This document shows, piece by piece, positions 23,749-32,874 of a stretch of DNA of 33,198 bases (positions are counted from its first letter, which is position 1; every line of letters begins with the position of its first letter). The notes under the pieces were generated by a model. The model was not told the origin of the DNA and did no database searches. It saw nothing but the letters and a program-made list of their open reading frames with translations. This DNA comes from JAVBLT01 sp031553315 (lineage in GTDB: Bacteria; Verrucomicrobiota; Kiritimatiellia; RFP12; DVOR01). Location: the NCBI GenBank assembly GCA_031553315.1, contig JAVBLT010000054.1:1-33198 (forward strand). Direction: 5' to 3'. The position numbers and the translations under genes are program-made.

Positions 23749-25170
23749 TTAGCGGCCTGCCTTTTTGACGGTCTGCCCGTCTTTGCCGTCGCGCACGACC
23801 CAGCCCATTTCGAGGAGGAGGTCGCGGATGCGGTCCGATTCCTGCCACTGGCGGTCGGCGCGCGCCTGGCCGCGCTGCCCGAGCAGCGCCAAAACGGCTT
23901 CGGGGATGTTTTCGGCGCGGGGGCGCTCAAACGCGATCACGCCCAGCACGCTGTCCATGCGCCGGAAGGCGTCGAGCGCGGCGGAGGCGCCGGCGGGCAT
24001 GAGAATGTTTTCCGCAAGGGCAATGTTGGCGGTCTTCACGAGGCTGAAGAGCGCGGAAAGGGCTTCGGGGGTGTTGAGGTCGTCGGCCAGGGCGGCGGCG
24101 AAGCGTTCGAGCGCCTCGCCGGCGAAGGCGGGCGCCTCGCCGGGAAGGGCCACGGCGGAACCGGCCAGCGCCTCGAGGGCGGAGAAGCATTCGTCGATGC
24201 GACCGAGGGCGGTGCGGGCGGCCTGAAGCGCCTCGAAGGTGAAATTGAGCGGCTGGCGGTAGTGGGCGCCCAGGAGCACGTAGCGGATTTCGCGACCCTT
24301 CCAGCCTTTGCCGAGGAGGTCGCGCAGGGTATGGAAGTTGCCGAGCGATTTCGACATTTTCTGGCCGTCGACCTGCAGGTGGGCGCAGTGGAGCCAGGTC
24401 TTCACGAAGGGTTTTCCGGTGGCGCCTTCGGCCTGGGCGATTTCGTTTTCGTGGTGGGGGAAGAGGTTGTCGATGCCGCCGGTGTGGATGTCGAAGCTCT
24501 CGCCGAGGTATTTGATGGCCATCGCGGAGCATTCGAGGTGCCAGCCGGGGCGGCCGCGGCCCCAGGGGGAATCCCAGGCCACATCGCCGTCGTTTTCATC
24601 CCAGGCTTTCCAGAGGGCGAAATCGGCGAAGGCTTCCTTGTCGTATTCGTCCTGGTCGATGCGCACGCCGCTGCGCAGCTGCGAGGGGTCGATGTGGGCG
24701 AGCTTGCCGTAACCGGGGAATTTGGAGATGCTGAAATACACGGAACCGTCGTCAGACCGGTAGGCGAGGCCCTTTTCGAAGAGCGCCTCGATGAGCGCGA
24801 TCATTTCGGGAATGTGGCCGGTGGCGGGGGGGTAGACTTCGGCCGGCTCGATGTTGAGCGCGGCCAGGTCGGTGAAAAAGGCCTCGATGTAGGGCCTGGT
24901 GAAGGCGTTGAGCGCGAGCCCGCCGGCCTTCGCGCCGCGGATGGTCTTATCGTCCACATCCGTCAGATTCATGACCTGGGTGACTTTGTTTCCGGCGAAT
25001 TCGAGCGTGCGGCGGAGGATATCCTCAAACACATAGGCGCGGAAGTTGCCGATGTGGGCGAAGTTGTAGACGGTCGGCCCGCAGGTATACATGCCGACTT
25101 TTCCGGGGTTGATCGCGTGAAAGGGTTCCTGCCTGCGGGTGAGGCTGTTGTAGAAATGCAGAGCGGTCAT
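23749..25170 (-). CDS. cysS: Cysteinyl-tRNA synthetase
   Basis: 473 residues, close to the usual 460. It charges tRNA-Cys in the cytosol. Class I signatures are the HIGH-type TCGPTVYNFAHIGNFRAYV and the KMSKS motif in VDGQKMSKSLGNF. Zinc-site residues are visible as the Cys of YTCGP, the Cys of HLECSAM and His/Glu of FPHHENE. The C-terminal helical domain is complete. The ATG overlaps the ispF stop by 4 nt (ATGA), so the two are coupled; tmk follows directly. In many bacteria ispF and cysS are also neighbours. Confidence 0.97.
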   Translation of the reverse strand: MTALHFYNSLTRRQEPFHAINPGKVGMYTCGPTVYNFAHIGNFRAYVFEDILRRTLEFAGNKVTQVMNLTDVDDKTIRGAKAGGLALNAFTRPYIEAFFTDLAALNIEPAEVYPPATGHIPEMIALIEALFEKGLAYRSDDGSVYFSISKFPGYGKLAHIDPSQLRSGVRIDQDEYDKEAFADFALWKAWDENDGDVAWDSPWGRGRPGWHLECSAMAIKYLGESFDIHTGGIDNLFPHHENEIAQAEGATGKPFVKTWLHCAHLQVDGQKMSKSLGNFHTLRDLLGKGWKGREIRYVLLGAHYRQPLNFTFEALQAARTALGRIDECFSALEALAGSAVALPGEAPAFAGEALERFAAALADDLNTPEALSALFSLVKTANIALAENILMPAGASAALDAFRRMDSVLGVIAFERPRAENIPEAVLALLGQRGQARADRQWQESDRIRDLLLEMGWVVRDGKDGQTVKKAGR

Positions 25171-25658
25171 GGTGTTGTTCCTTTTTGAATCGCTTCCACG
25201 GTGGCCACGGCCATGGCGGAAATGCCTTCGCAGCGCCCGGTGGCGTCGAGCCCTTCATTGGTTTTGGCTTTTACGGAAACCGCCTCCACAGGCACCTTCA
25301 TCGCCCGGGCGAGGCGGCTGCGCATCTCATCGATAAACCCCGCGAGCTTCGGGCGCTCGGCGACGACGGTGGCGTCGACATTGTTCACGCGCCAGCCCCT
25401 CGCCGCCAGCCGCTTCACAATCACCATCAGCAACACCCCGCTGTCGGCGTCCTTCCAGCGCGGATCCGAGTCGGGGAAATGCCGGCCGATGTCGCCGTCG
25501 GCCACCGCGCCCAGGAGCGCATCGATCACCGCATGGGTGAGCACATCCGCATCGGAATGGCCGAGCAGCCCCTTTGAATGGGGCACTTCCACAAGACCGA
25601 TTACCAGCGGGCGATCCTCCACAAGCCGGTGCGAATCATAGCCAATGCCAATTCTCAT
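25167..25658 (-). CDS. ispF: 2-C-methyl-D-erythritol 2,4-cyclodiphosphate synthase
   Basis: 163 residues. It makes MEcPP in the MEP pathway of isoprenoid synthesis. GIGYDSHRL gives D8 and H10, and GHSDADVLTHAVIDALLGA gives H42, the three metal ligands at the same positions as in the well-studied enzyme. DIGRHFPDSD and the C-terminal KAKTNEGLDATGR are also conserved. Start ATG 25658 is chosen because the frame continues upstream only into the tRNA gene and the family begins with MRIGxGYD. No good ribosome site is seen. The stop overlaps cysS. No other MEP gene is nearby. Confidence 0.96.
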   Translation of the reverse strand: MRIGIGYDSHRLVEDRPLVIGLVEVPHSKGLLGHSDADVLTHAVIDALLGAVADGDIGRHFPDSDPRWKDADSGVLLMVIVKRLAARGWRVNNVDATVVAERPKLAGFIDEMRSRLARAMKVPVEAVSVKAKTNEGLDATGRCEGISAMAVATVEAIQKGTTP

Positions 25659-25697
25659 AACGGAAAAAGCCCATCCGATTGAATACCCAAAACCATC

Positions 25698-25780
25698 TGG
25701 TGGGGACGGCGGGGGTCGAACCCGCACGCTCGCGCACAGGAACCTAAATCCTGCGTGTCTGCCAATTTCACCACGTCCCC
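25698..25780 (-). tRNA. tRNA-Leu (anticodon UAG), CCA encoded
   Basis: The acceptor stem GGGGACG pairs with CGTCCCC. The anticodon stem CAGGA/TCCTG encloses loop TTTAGGT with anticodon TAG (reads CUA/CUN). A long class II variable arm (TGCGCGAGCGT) and T-arm GCGGG-TTCGACC-CCCGC follow, then discriminator A (25701) and CCA (25700-25698). It lies 39 nt upstream of ispF in the same direction. Confidence 0.97.
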
Positions 25781-25796
25781 TACTTAGAACCGCTCA

Positions 25797-25825
25797 TTTT
25801 TAACACATTTCAGCGCCGCAGGCAA
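25797..25825 (-). promoter_or_regulatory. Candidate promoter of tRNA-Leu and the ispF operon
   Basis: On the minus strand, TTGCCT (25825-25820), a 17-nt spacer and TAAAAA (25802-25797). It lies 16 nt before the tRNA 5' end. The -10 box is imperfect. It diverges from the HzsA-like promoter about 30 nt away. Confidence 0.4.
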
Positions 25826-25852
25826 TCTCAAACGCATACGGAAAACAAACCG

Positions 25853-25881
25853 TTGCGGAAAAACGAAAAAATTGCTACATT
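25853..25881 (+). promoter_or_regulatory. Promoter of the HzsA-like gene
   Basis: TTGCGG (25853-25858), a 17-nt A-rich spacer and TACATT (25876-25881), 36 nt before the ATG at 25918. Confidence 0.6.
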
Positions 25882-25917
25882 TGTTCCGTTATTGCGTCTT
25901 ATTAAGGAAACGAAGCC

Positions 25918-28332
25918 ATGAAAACGAAAACCCTTTTCGCCGCCCTTCTCGCCGCCGCGTTTCTGCGGGCGGAAGCCATCCCCGAAGTGATGCGCGGGCT
26001 CGATGTGCTCATCGTGACCCACCACCTTTATGCGCGCGACCACCACAACACGCACGACATGTTTCCCTCCTACCCCGGAGAATACAACGACGGCCGCTTC
26101 CAGGGCGGATCCGCCGTGAAAATCCTCCGCTTCGGCGACAGCGGCGTGAACGTGGTCACTCTCGCCGAAACCTCCGAAGGCCTCTACCGCGATCCCGACA
26201 TTTCCTACGACGGCTCCACCCTCGCCCTCTCCCACCGCAAAAACCTCGAAGACAGCTACCACATCTACACCTACACCCTCCCCCCCGGCCGCGATTCCCT
26301 CCAAAACCCCCGCCAGCTCACCTCGCTCTTCGGCGCCGACGACCTCCACCCCCTCTTCCTCCCCAGCGGCCAAATCGCCTTCGCCTCGACCCGGGATCCC
26401 AAATACGTGATGTGCAACCGCCACATCTCAGCCAACATCTACCGCATGGAGGCCGACGGCGCCAACATCGTGAAAATCACCAACTCCACCCTCTTCGAGC
26501 GCCCGACCGACGTGCTCCCCGACGGCCGCATCCTCTACGACCGCTGGGAATACAGCGACCGCGACTTCGGCTCCGCCCAAGGCCTTTGGACCGTCTACCC
26601 CGACGGCACCCGCCAGCAGACCTACTACGGCAACAACTCCCCCACCGGCGCCGCCATCTTCGGCCGCGTCGTCCCCGGAACCCCCTGCGTCGCCGCCATC
26701 CTCACCTCCACCCACGACCGCCCCTGGGGCGCAGTCGCCCTCATCGACCGCAGCCAAGGCGTCGACGGCAAAGCCCCCGTCGTCCGCACCTGGCCCTCAG
26801 ACCGCAAAGCCGCCATCCGCGAGCCCGGCCAGGGCAACGCGATCGACGCCTACGCCAACCTCCCCCTCAAATACACCACCCCCTGCCCCCTCGACGCCAC
26901 CCACATCCTCATCTCCCGCGCCATCCCCGGTCAAAACGGCAAAACCGGCCTCTACCTCATCAACACTGAAAATGACGACGCCACCCTCCTCTACGAAGAC
27001 CCCGCCCTCGGCGTCTACGATCCCACCCCCCTGCGCCCCCGCGCAAAGCCCCCCGCACAGCCCAACACCCGCAACTACCTCAACCAGCCCGGCACCTTCC
27101 TCGTGCAAAACGTCTACAACGGCACCCACATGGCCAGCGTCGAACCCGGAACCGTCAAAACACTCCGCGTCGTCGAATCACTCCCCAAGCGCGCCTACGT
27201 GAGAGGCAACCAGTGGGGCGGAGAAGGCCAGCAAAACCCCGGCATGAACTGGCACAGCTTCGAAGGCAAACGCATCCTCGGCACCGTCCCCGTCTACCCC
27301 GACGGCTCCGCCTACTTCACCGTCCCCCAAGACCTCTTCGTCTACTTCCAGCTCCTCGATGCCGACGGCAAGCTCATCCAATCCATGCGCAGCGGCGCCC
27401 TCACCCAATCCGGCGAGACCTTCACCTGCCTCGGCTGCCACGACGACCGCACCGCCGCCCCCACCGCCCCCCCCAAGCGCCCCCAGGCCCTCTCCAGGCC
27501 CCCCGTGGCCCTCAAAGCCGACCAGCCCCACTACAACTACCTCACCCGCGTGCAACCCATCTTCACCAAAAACTGCACCTCCTGCCACGGCTACGAAAAA
27601 CCCGCCGCCGACCTCACCCTCGTGCCCGACAAAGGCCCCATCTTCAACGCCTCCTACGTGGATCTCTGGCGCGGCCGCAACCGGAAAGGCGTGATGTTCG
27701 GCAACCTCCTCGGAGCCGTCGGAGCCGGCAACACCACCTTCCACCCACCCCGCGCCTACGGATCCGCCGTCAGCCCCCTCATCCTCAAGCTCGAAAAAGG
27801 CAGCCACCGCAAATACGTCACCGACGCCGAACTCCAGCGCCTCCGCGAGTGGGTCGACATCAACGCCCCCTATTACCCCGACTACGCCAGCGCCTACCCC
27901 GACGGCACCTCCGGCCGCGGCCCGCTCACCTACGGCGAAATCAAACAGATCCCCGGCTTCCAGTGGAGCTTCGGTTGGGGCGAACGCCGCCCCCTCCCCG
28001 TCTACTTCGACAACCCCGAAAAGAGCCCCCTCCTCGCCAAACTCTCCCCCGAAGACCGCGAAAAAGCCCTCGCCATCATCCGCAAAGGCCACGACCGCCT
28101 CAAAGCCAAACCGGATATCGACTGGGCCGGCCTCACCCACATGCCCGGCAACCCCGCCGTCGCCATCGCCCCCTACAAACCCCACCCCACCGACGAATGG
28201 CGCATGGAAAAAGTCGCCCTCCGCGACCAGCTTGAAAACCGCAACCGCGCCGCCATCCAGACCGGCAAAAAACACTACGATTCCGATTCCCCCGACCTCG
28301 CCTGGCCCACCCGCCGCGAAATGCCCAAGTAA
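25918..28332 (+). CDS. Secreted di-haem beta-propeller protein, hydrazine synthase alpha-like family
   Basis: 804 residues. A Sec signal peptide covers about 1-19 (LFAALLAAAFLRAEA). Residues about 60-370 contain TolB/propeller-like turns (DPDISYDGSTLALSHR, LFLPSGQIAFAST, VLPDGRILYDRWEY). The middle contains two c-type haem motifs, CLGCH (504-508) and CTSCH (553-557). The layout resembles PVC-group proteins sharing the hydrazine synthase alpha middle domain, which are widespread outside anammox bacteria and have unknown roles; recognition is from memory. Nothing else here suggests anammox. Periplasmic electron transfer is likely. AAGGAA lies about 9 nt before ATG, with a good promoter upstream and a strong terminator after the stop, so it is monocistronic. 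No cytochrome maturation gene is in the window. Confidence 0.85.
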   Translation: MKTKTLFAALLAAAFLRAEAIPEVMRGLDVLIVTHHLYARDHHNTHDMFPSYPGEYNDGRFQGGSAVKILRFGDSGVNVVTLAETSEGLYRDPDISYDGSTLALSHRKNLEDSYHIYTYTLPPGRDSLQNPRQLTSLFGADDLHPLFLPSGQIAFASTRDPKYVMCNRHISANIYRMEADGANIVKITNSTLFERPTDVLPDGRILYDRWEYSDRDFGSAQGLWTVYPDGTRQQTYYGNNSPTGAAIFGRVVPGTPCVAAILTSTHDRPWGAVALIDRSQGVDGKAPVVRTWPSDRKAAIREPGQGNAIDAYANLPLKYTTPCPLDATHILISRAIPGQNGKTGLYLINTENDDATLLYEDPALGVYDPTPLRPRAKPPAQPNTRNYLNQPGTFLVQNVYNGTHMASVEPGTVKTLRVVESLPKRAYVRGNQWGGEGQQNPGMNWHSFEGKRILGTVPVYPDGSAYFTVPQDLFVYFQLLDADGKLIQSMRSGALTQSGETFTCLGCHDDRTAAPTAPPKRPQALSRPPVALKADQPHYNYLTRVQPIFTKNCTSCHGYEKPAADLTLVPDKGPIFNASYVDLWRGRNRKGVMFGNLLGAVGAGNTTFHPPRAYGSAVSPLILKLEKGSHRKYVTDAELQRLREWVDINAPYYPDYASAYPDGTSGRGPLTYGEIKQIPGFQWSFGWGERRPLPVYFDNPEKSPLLAKLSPEDREKALAIIRKGHDRLKAKPDIDWAGLTHMPGNPAVAIAPYKPHPTDEWRMEKVALRDQLENRNRAAIQTGKKHYDSDSPDLAWPTRREMPK

Positions 28333-28354
28333 TTCACCCCCCTCCCGCACACAC

Positions 28355-28398
28355 CCCCGAATCGCGCTGAACCCAAACAGCTCGATTCGGGGTCGTTT
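28355..28398 (+). terminator. Intrinsic-type terminator after the HzsA-like gene
   Basis: CCCCGAATCG (28355-28364) pairs perfectly with CGATTCGGGG (28383-28392). One mismatch and a further GCT/AGC pair extend the stem inward. TCGTTT follows, a short U-rich tail. Confidence 0.65.
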
Positions 28399-28421
28399 CG
28401 CCCCCCCCTGAAAAAATCCCC

Positions 28422-28450
28422 TTGCGCAAATTCCTAAAACAGCGTATTGT
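28422..28450 (+). promoter_or_regulatory. Promoter of the GH16-sialidase gene
   Basis: TTGCGC (28422-28427), a 17-nt spacer and TATTGT (28445-28450), 40 nt before ATG 28491. Confidence 0.6.
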
Positions 28451-28490
28451 GGTGTTGACTTATGGTTAAGTTTCACTTCGGAGCCCCCCC

Positions 28491-31400
28491 ATGCGACCCA
28501 TCACACCCCTTCTTTTCACCCTCCTCCTCACTGCACCGCTTCAGGCGCTCGAAGTGTGCGTATGGCGCGATGAATTCAACGGCACCACCCTCGACGACCG
28601 CCACTGGACGCCCGAAACCGGCTTCGTGCGCAACGTCAACGCCCGGCAGATCTACACCCCTGAAAATATCGCCCTCGCCGAAGGAACCCTCGTTCTCACC
28701 GCAAAAAACGAAACCGGCGTGAACCCCCGCTACCTCTGGAACAGCCCCGATTGGCGCCGAAACCGGCACGCCGCCCCCTACACCTCCGCCTCCGTCAACT
28801 CCATGGGCAAAGTGGCCATGCGCTACGGCCGCCTCGAAGTGCGCGCGCGCTTCGCCTACGGCCGCGGCATCTGGCCCGCCATCTGGCTCCTGGGCACCCC
28901 GAAAGGAACAGCCGCCCCGAAAGATTCCGACGACCTCCACGGTTACACCACCGCGCTCCCCTGGCCCCAATGCGGCGAGATCGACGTCTTCGAATACGCC
29001 TCCCAAACCCCGACCCTCACCCACGCCACACTGCACTACGGCGACCACTGGGAAGGCACCCATTACAAAGTCACCGGAAAAACCCTCGCCTGCCCCACGC
29101 TCGCCGACGGCTCCTGGCACACCTACGGCCTCACCTGGTCCGCCGACAAGCTCGACCTCACCTTCGACGGCGCCATCGTCCACTCCGCCAGCCCCGCCGG
29201 CCTCACCAACCCCGTGACCGGCCTCAAACCCTTCCGCGACAACCTCTTCCACGTGATCCTCAACCTCGCGCTGGGCAGCATGTCGGAAGAGCCTGCGGCG
29301 GAAGATTACCCCCGAGCCTTCGAAATCGACCACATCCGCCTCTATCAGGATCCCGCCACACCCGGCAACCGCATCGAAATCCACAACGAAAACCGCGCCT
29401 TCACCGCCCTCTCCTCCAACGACCCCGCCACCCAGGCCGTCGCCCCCGATTGCGCCGCCATCAACACCGACCGCAGCCTCGCCATCGGCGGCCAGCCGCT
29501 CCTCATCGGCGGGTTCACAGCCTCTCAACAATTTACCCTCACCCTCGACGCGACCGTGCCCGCCGGCGAAGGAACCATCATCGGCTTCAAAACCGGCGGC
29601 CACACCATCCAGTTCGAACGCTTCGGCGCCGCCGCCTCCTGCCGTTACGACGGCGCCAACGCCTCCCTCGCCGCCGACACCCCCCTCCTCCCCGGCCGCC
29701 ACACCCTCACCCTCGCCTACGATTGCTCCACCGGCACAACAATCTGGATCGACCACACCCCCTTCTACTCATCAGAAAAGCTCCGCTGGGGCGGCACCAC
29801 CGTTTCCCTCATCACCCTCGGCGCCACCGCCACAGGCGACCGCCCCATGAACGGCCTCGTCATCCACCGCGCACACCTCCAAACCGGCAGCGCCCCCAAA
29901 AGCATCCCCCCCCCCTTCCCCTTCGCCTGCCACGACCCCGCCGCAACCCTCGCCATCCCCGCCGACGCCGCCATCAACCCCGACGGTTCCCTCACCCTCG
30001 GCCCCACCCCCCTCACCCTCACCGGCCTCTCCTCCACCCAAGCCCTCCTCACCCTCGACGCCGACCTCCCCCCCGCCCCCGGCCCCCTCATCGCCATCCA
30101 CGCCACCCAAGCCCCCGCCACCCCCTACACCATCGCCATGAACCGCACCGCAACCGGCTGCCAAGTGGCCGACACCTTCAAAGGCGCCACCACCCCCCGC
30201 GCCGCATTCACCGGCGCCCCGCGCCGTTTCCGCCTCAACTACAGCGCCTCAAGCGGCACCGCCTACGCGTTCGACCATTCCCCCCCCGCCACCCTCCCCG
30301 CCATCAAATACAGCAACAGCACCCTCTCCGGCATGAGCATCGGCTACCCCGGCCTCACCATCCGCGGCCTCGCCCTCCTCACCACCGCCTGGAACACCCC
30401 CGGCGCCGCCCAAACCATCCCCCTCGACGCCTCCCCCCTGCCCGACGGCTCCCTCCTGCTCGGCCAAGCCCCCCTCACCCTCACCGGCCTGCCCCCCAGC
30501 CAGTTCCTCACCGCCCGGCTCCTCGCCGAAATACCCCCCGCCCCCACCGGCACCCTCCTCGGAGTCGGCGTAATGAAAGGCGCCACCCCCTATACCTTCC
30601 AGGCCGAATACATCGACCCCCACACCTTCGCCGTGCGCCACACCGGCACCACACCCGGCGGAACCGCCCTCGCCACACCCGCCCCCGGCATCCACGCCTT
30701 CACCCTCGCCTACGACTCCAAAAACGCCGCCACCTACGGCACCCACCTCACCGCCGACAGCCACCCCTGCGTCGACGCACCCGGCGTAGTCTGGAGCGGC
30801 TCCACCCTCGCCACCCTCACCGCAGGCCCCCTCCCCGGCCTGCGCCTCATCCGCCTCAGCACCGCGACCGCCTCCGCCGACATCGCCGCCGACCCCCTCG
30901 CCCCCTGGACCTTCCCCCCCGCACTGGCCGAAACCTCCACCGCCGTGAAAGCAAGCCTCATCGGCCACACCGGCGCCCCCCCCGGCCTCGTCGCCCTCCC
31001 CCCCGCCACCCTCAACGACCGCCCCCTCCCCGAGGCCGACGCCGCCCTCGCCCTCCACCTCTTCGGCCAGCCCCACATCCGCTTCGGCCTCAGCGCATTC
31101 AGCCCGACCCCCCCCGCCCTCACCCTCGCCAGCAGCGCCGACATCAACGGCGCCCTCACCCTCCTCGGCGCCACCGCCCCCGGCGCCCCCTGGAAAACCC
31201 TCGCCACCATCCCCGCCCCCACCCTCGCCGACGGCACCTACACCCTCACCCCCCCCGAAACCGACTGCGCCTTCTTCAAACTCCGCGCCGAAGAAAGCAC
31301 CGCCACCCTCCTCAGCCCACCCCCCCAAGACCCCATCCTCCACACCACCCAAGGCCTCCTCCGCCTCCACACCCTCACCCTCGACCACCCCACCCAAAGC

Positions 31401-32786
31401 CTCACCTTCACCCTCTCCGGCGCCGCCCTCACCCCAGGCCAAACCTACACCCTCCTCGCCCCCGGCCAAGCCTTCACCGCCACCCTAAAACCCGGCGCCA
31501 CCCTCACCTTCCCCAACCTCAGCCCCCTCCCCGCCGGAACCACCCTCACCCTCGCCCTCACCCGCGCCCCCGGCGATCCCCCCGGAGACCTCGCCATCGG
31601 CGGCGCCCCCGTCGCCCACATCGCCACCATGATCGCCAACACCCCAAAAGCCGACGGCCTCGCCACCCGCAACGACCAGCAATACCGCATCCCCGCCCTC
31701 GCCACCGACGGCAACGGCCACACCCTCGCCGTCTTCGACGTCCGCTACGGCGGCGCCGACCTCGGCTCCGGCGGCATCGACCTCGGCGAATCCTACTCCA
31801 CCGACCACGGCCACACCTGGCCCCCCCCCACCCTCGCCGTCAACGTCCCCAACGCCTTCACCCCCACCGGCGGCACCGCCCCCATCACCCCATACACCGA
31901 CATCGGCGACGCCTCCCTCCTCTACGACCCCGCCACCGACACCTACTGGCTCATGGCCATCACCGGCGGCGGCCTCGCCCAACCCGGCCCCAACCACAGC
32001 AACAACGACCTCGCCCTCTACACCCGCGCCAACACCCCCACCGCCCCCTGGATCCCCTGGACCGGCGGCCCCCCCGGCAACACCCGCTCCATCAAAGCCC
32101 GCCTCATCGCCCAAATCGGCGGCCTCCCCGACACCGGCAAAGGCATCCTCGCCGGCCCCGGCCACGGCATCACCTGCCGCACCGGCCCCATGCGCGGAGC
32201 CCTCGTCTTCCCCATGCAATACTTCCCCAACCCCGCCAACTTCACCGCCCAGATCTTCGCCGCCTACACCCTCGACCACGGCGCCACCTGGCACACCACC
32301 GCCCTCTCCTCCCCCGCCGACGGCGACGCCCAGGAAGGCAGCATCATTGAGCTCGACGACAGCTCCTGGCTCCAAATCGCCAAAACCTCCGGCAACCGCC
32401 GCGCCATCTTCCGCACCGCCGACTTCACCACCTGGCACCGCCTCACCCCCCACACCCCCTCCACCCGCGTGCAAGGCTCCGCCCTTCGCATCGGCCAAGA
32501 CCCCGCCGGCCACAGCCGCTACGTCATGGCCTTCTGCACCGGCGGCGAAAACGACCGTTCCAGGCTCCGCCTCACCTTCGGCCGCGACATCACCCGCCAC
32601 AACCCCCTCCCCACCCAGGAAGGCATCGCCTGGGATTGCGGCACCCTCATGATCCACGCCTCCTCCACCGGCGGCATGGGCTACAACTCCCTCTGCCTCC
32701 TCGACCCCCGCACCCTCGGCATTCTTTACGAAGCCAACAAACACATCTACTTCGAACGCATCGACCTCACCCCCTGGCTCCGCTGA
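28491..32786 (+). CDS. Secreted multidomain glycosidase: GH16 domain, three ConA-like repeats, C-terminal GH33 sialidase
   Basis: 1431 residues with a Sec signal (cleavage near LQA, 17-19). Residues about 22-290 are a GH16 domain: GRGIWPAIWLLG and the catalytic GEIDVFE, with E163 as nucleophile, D165, and E168 as acid/base. Three diverged repeats of about 150 residues follow (about 320-470, 480-630, 640-795), each with DGSL(T/L)LGxxPLTLTGL or a variant, probably ConA/LamG-like. A beta-rich linker leads to a sialidase from about 1045. It shows QYRIPAL (R1066), Asp boxes STDHGHTW (1103) and TLDHGATW (1260), E1282 in AQEGSII and Y1398 in GYNSL, consistent with the Glu/Tyr catalytic pair. GH16 endo-cleaves beta-glycans; GH33 removes terminal sialic acid. 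GGAG lies about 8 nt before ATG. Codons end almost always in C. The GH33 call is strong; sugar specificity is open. Confidence 0.88.
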   Translation: MRPITPLLFTLLLTAPLQALEVCVWRDEFNGTTLDDRHWTPETGFVRNVNARQIYTPENIALAEGTLVLTAKNETGVNPRYLWNSPDWRRNRHAAPYTSASVNSMGKVAMRYGRLEVRARFAYGRGIWPAIWLLGTPKGTAAPKDSDDLHGYTTALPWPQCGEIDVFEYASQTPTLTHATLHYGDHWEGTHYKVTGKTLACPTLADGSWHTYGLTWSADKLDLTFDGAIVHSASPAGLTNPVTGLKPFRDNLFHVILNLALGSMSEEPAAEDYPRAFEIDHIRLYQDPATPGNRIEIHNENRAFTALSSNDPATQAVAPDCAAINTDRSLAIGGQPLLIGGFTASQQFTLTLDATVPAGEGTIIGFKTGGHTIQFERFGAAASCRYDGANASLAADTPLLPGRHTLTLAYDCSTGTTIWIDHTPFYSSEKLRWGGTTVSLITLGATATGDRPMNGLVIHRAHLQTGSAPKSIPPPFPFACHDPAATLAIPADAAINPDGSLTLGPTPLTLTGLSSTQALLTLDADLPPAPGPLIAIHATQAPATPYTIAMNRTATGCQVADTFKGATTPRAAFTGAPRRFRLNYSASSGTAYAFDHSPPATLPAIKYSNSTLSGMSIGYPGLTIRGLALLTTAWNTPGAAQTIPLDASPLPDGSLLLGQAPLTLTGLPPSQFLTARLLAEIPPAPTGTLLGVGVMKGATPYTFQAEYIDPHTFAVRHTGTTPGGTALATPAPGIHAFTLAYDSKNAATYGTHLTADSHPCVDAPGVVWSGSTLATLTAGPLPGLRLIRLSTATASADIAADPLAPWTFPPALAETSTAVKASLIGHTGAPPGLVALPPATLNDRPLPEADAALALHLFGQPHIRFGLSAFSPTPPALTLASSADINGALTLLGATAPGAPWKTLATIPAPTLADGTYTLTPPETDCAFFKLRAEESTATLLSPPPQDPILHTTQGLLRLHTLTLDHPTQSLTFTLSGAALTPGQTYTLLAPGQAFTATLKPGATLTFPNLSPLPAGTTLTLALTRAPGDPPGDLAIGGAPVAHIATMIANTPKADGLATRNDQQYRIPALATDGNGHTLAVFDVRYGGADLGSGGIDLGESYSTDHGHTWPPPTLAVNVPNAFTPTGGTAPITPYTDIGDASLLYDPATDTYWLMAITGGGLAQPGPNHSNNDLALYTRANTPTAPWIPWTGGPPGNTRSIKARLIAQIGGLPDTGKGILAGPGHGITCRTGPMRGALVFPMQYFPNPANFTAQIFAAYTLDHGATWHTTALSSPADGDAQEGSIIELDDSSWLQIAKTSGNRRAIFRTADFTTWHRLTPHTPSTRVQGSALRIGQDPAGHSRYVMAFCTGGENDRSRLRLTFGRDITRHNPLPTQEGIAWDCGTLMIHASSTGGMGYNSLCLLDPRTLGILYEANKHIYFERIDLTPWLR

Positions 32787-32874
32787 AAACAGCCCGGAAC
32801 CTCCGCCACCAAAATACATTTACACCACCCTCTACCAAAACAACCCGGTTCTCTACATCAACAAAAAATAACCC

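Noticed and set aside
23105..23848. Extension of the GldG-like frame across tmk
   Set aside because: It is Arg/Pro-rich shadow of tmk; ATG 23104 overlaps the tmk stop in the usual ATGA style of this operon.
25659..25727. Upstream extension of ispF
   Set aside because: It runs into the tRNA-Leu gene, and the family begins at MRIGIGYD.
25918..28332. True hydrazine synthase (anammox)
   Set aside because: Only a distant family resemblance is seen, with no beta or gamma subunit or hydrazine dehydrogenase gene nearby.
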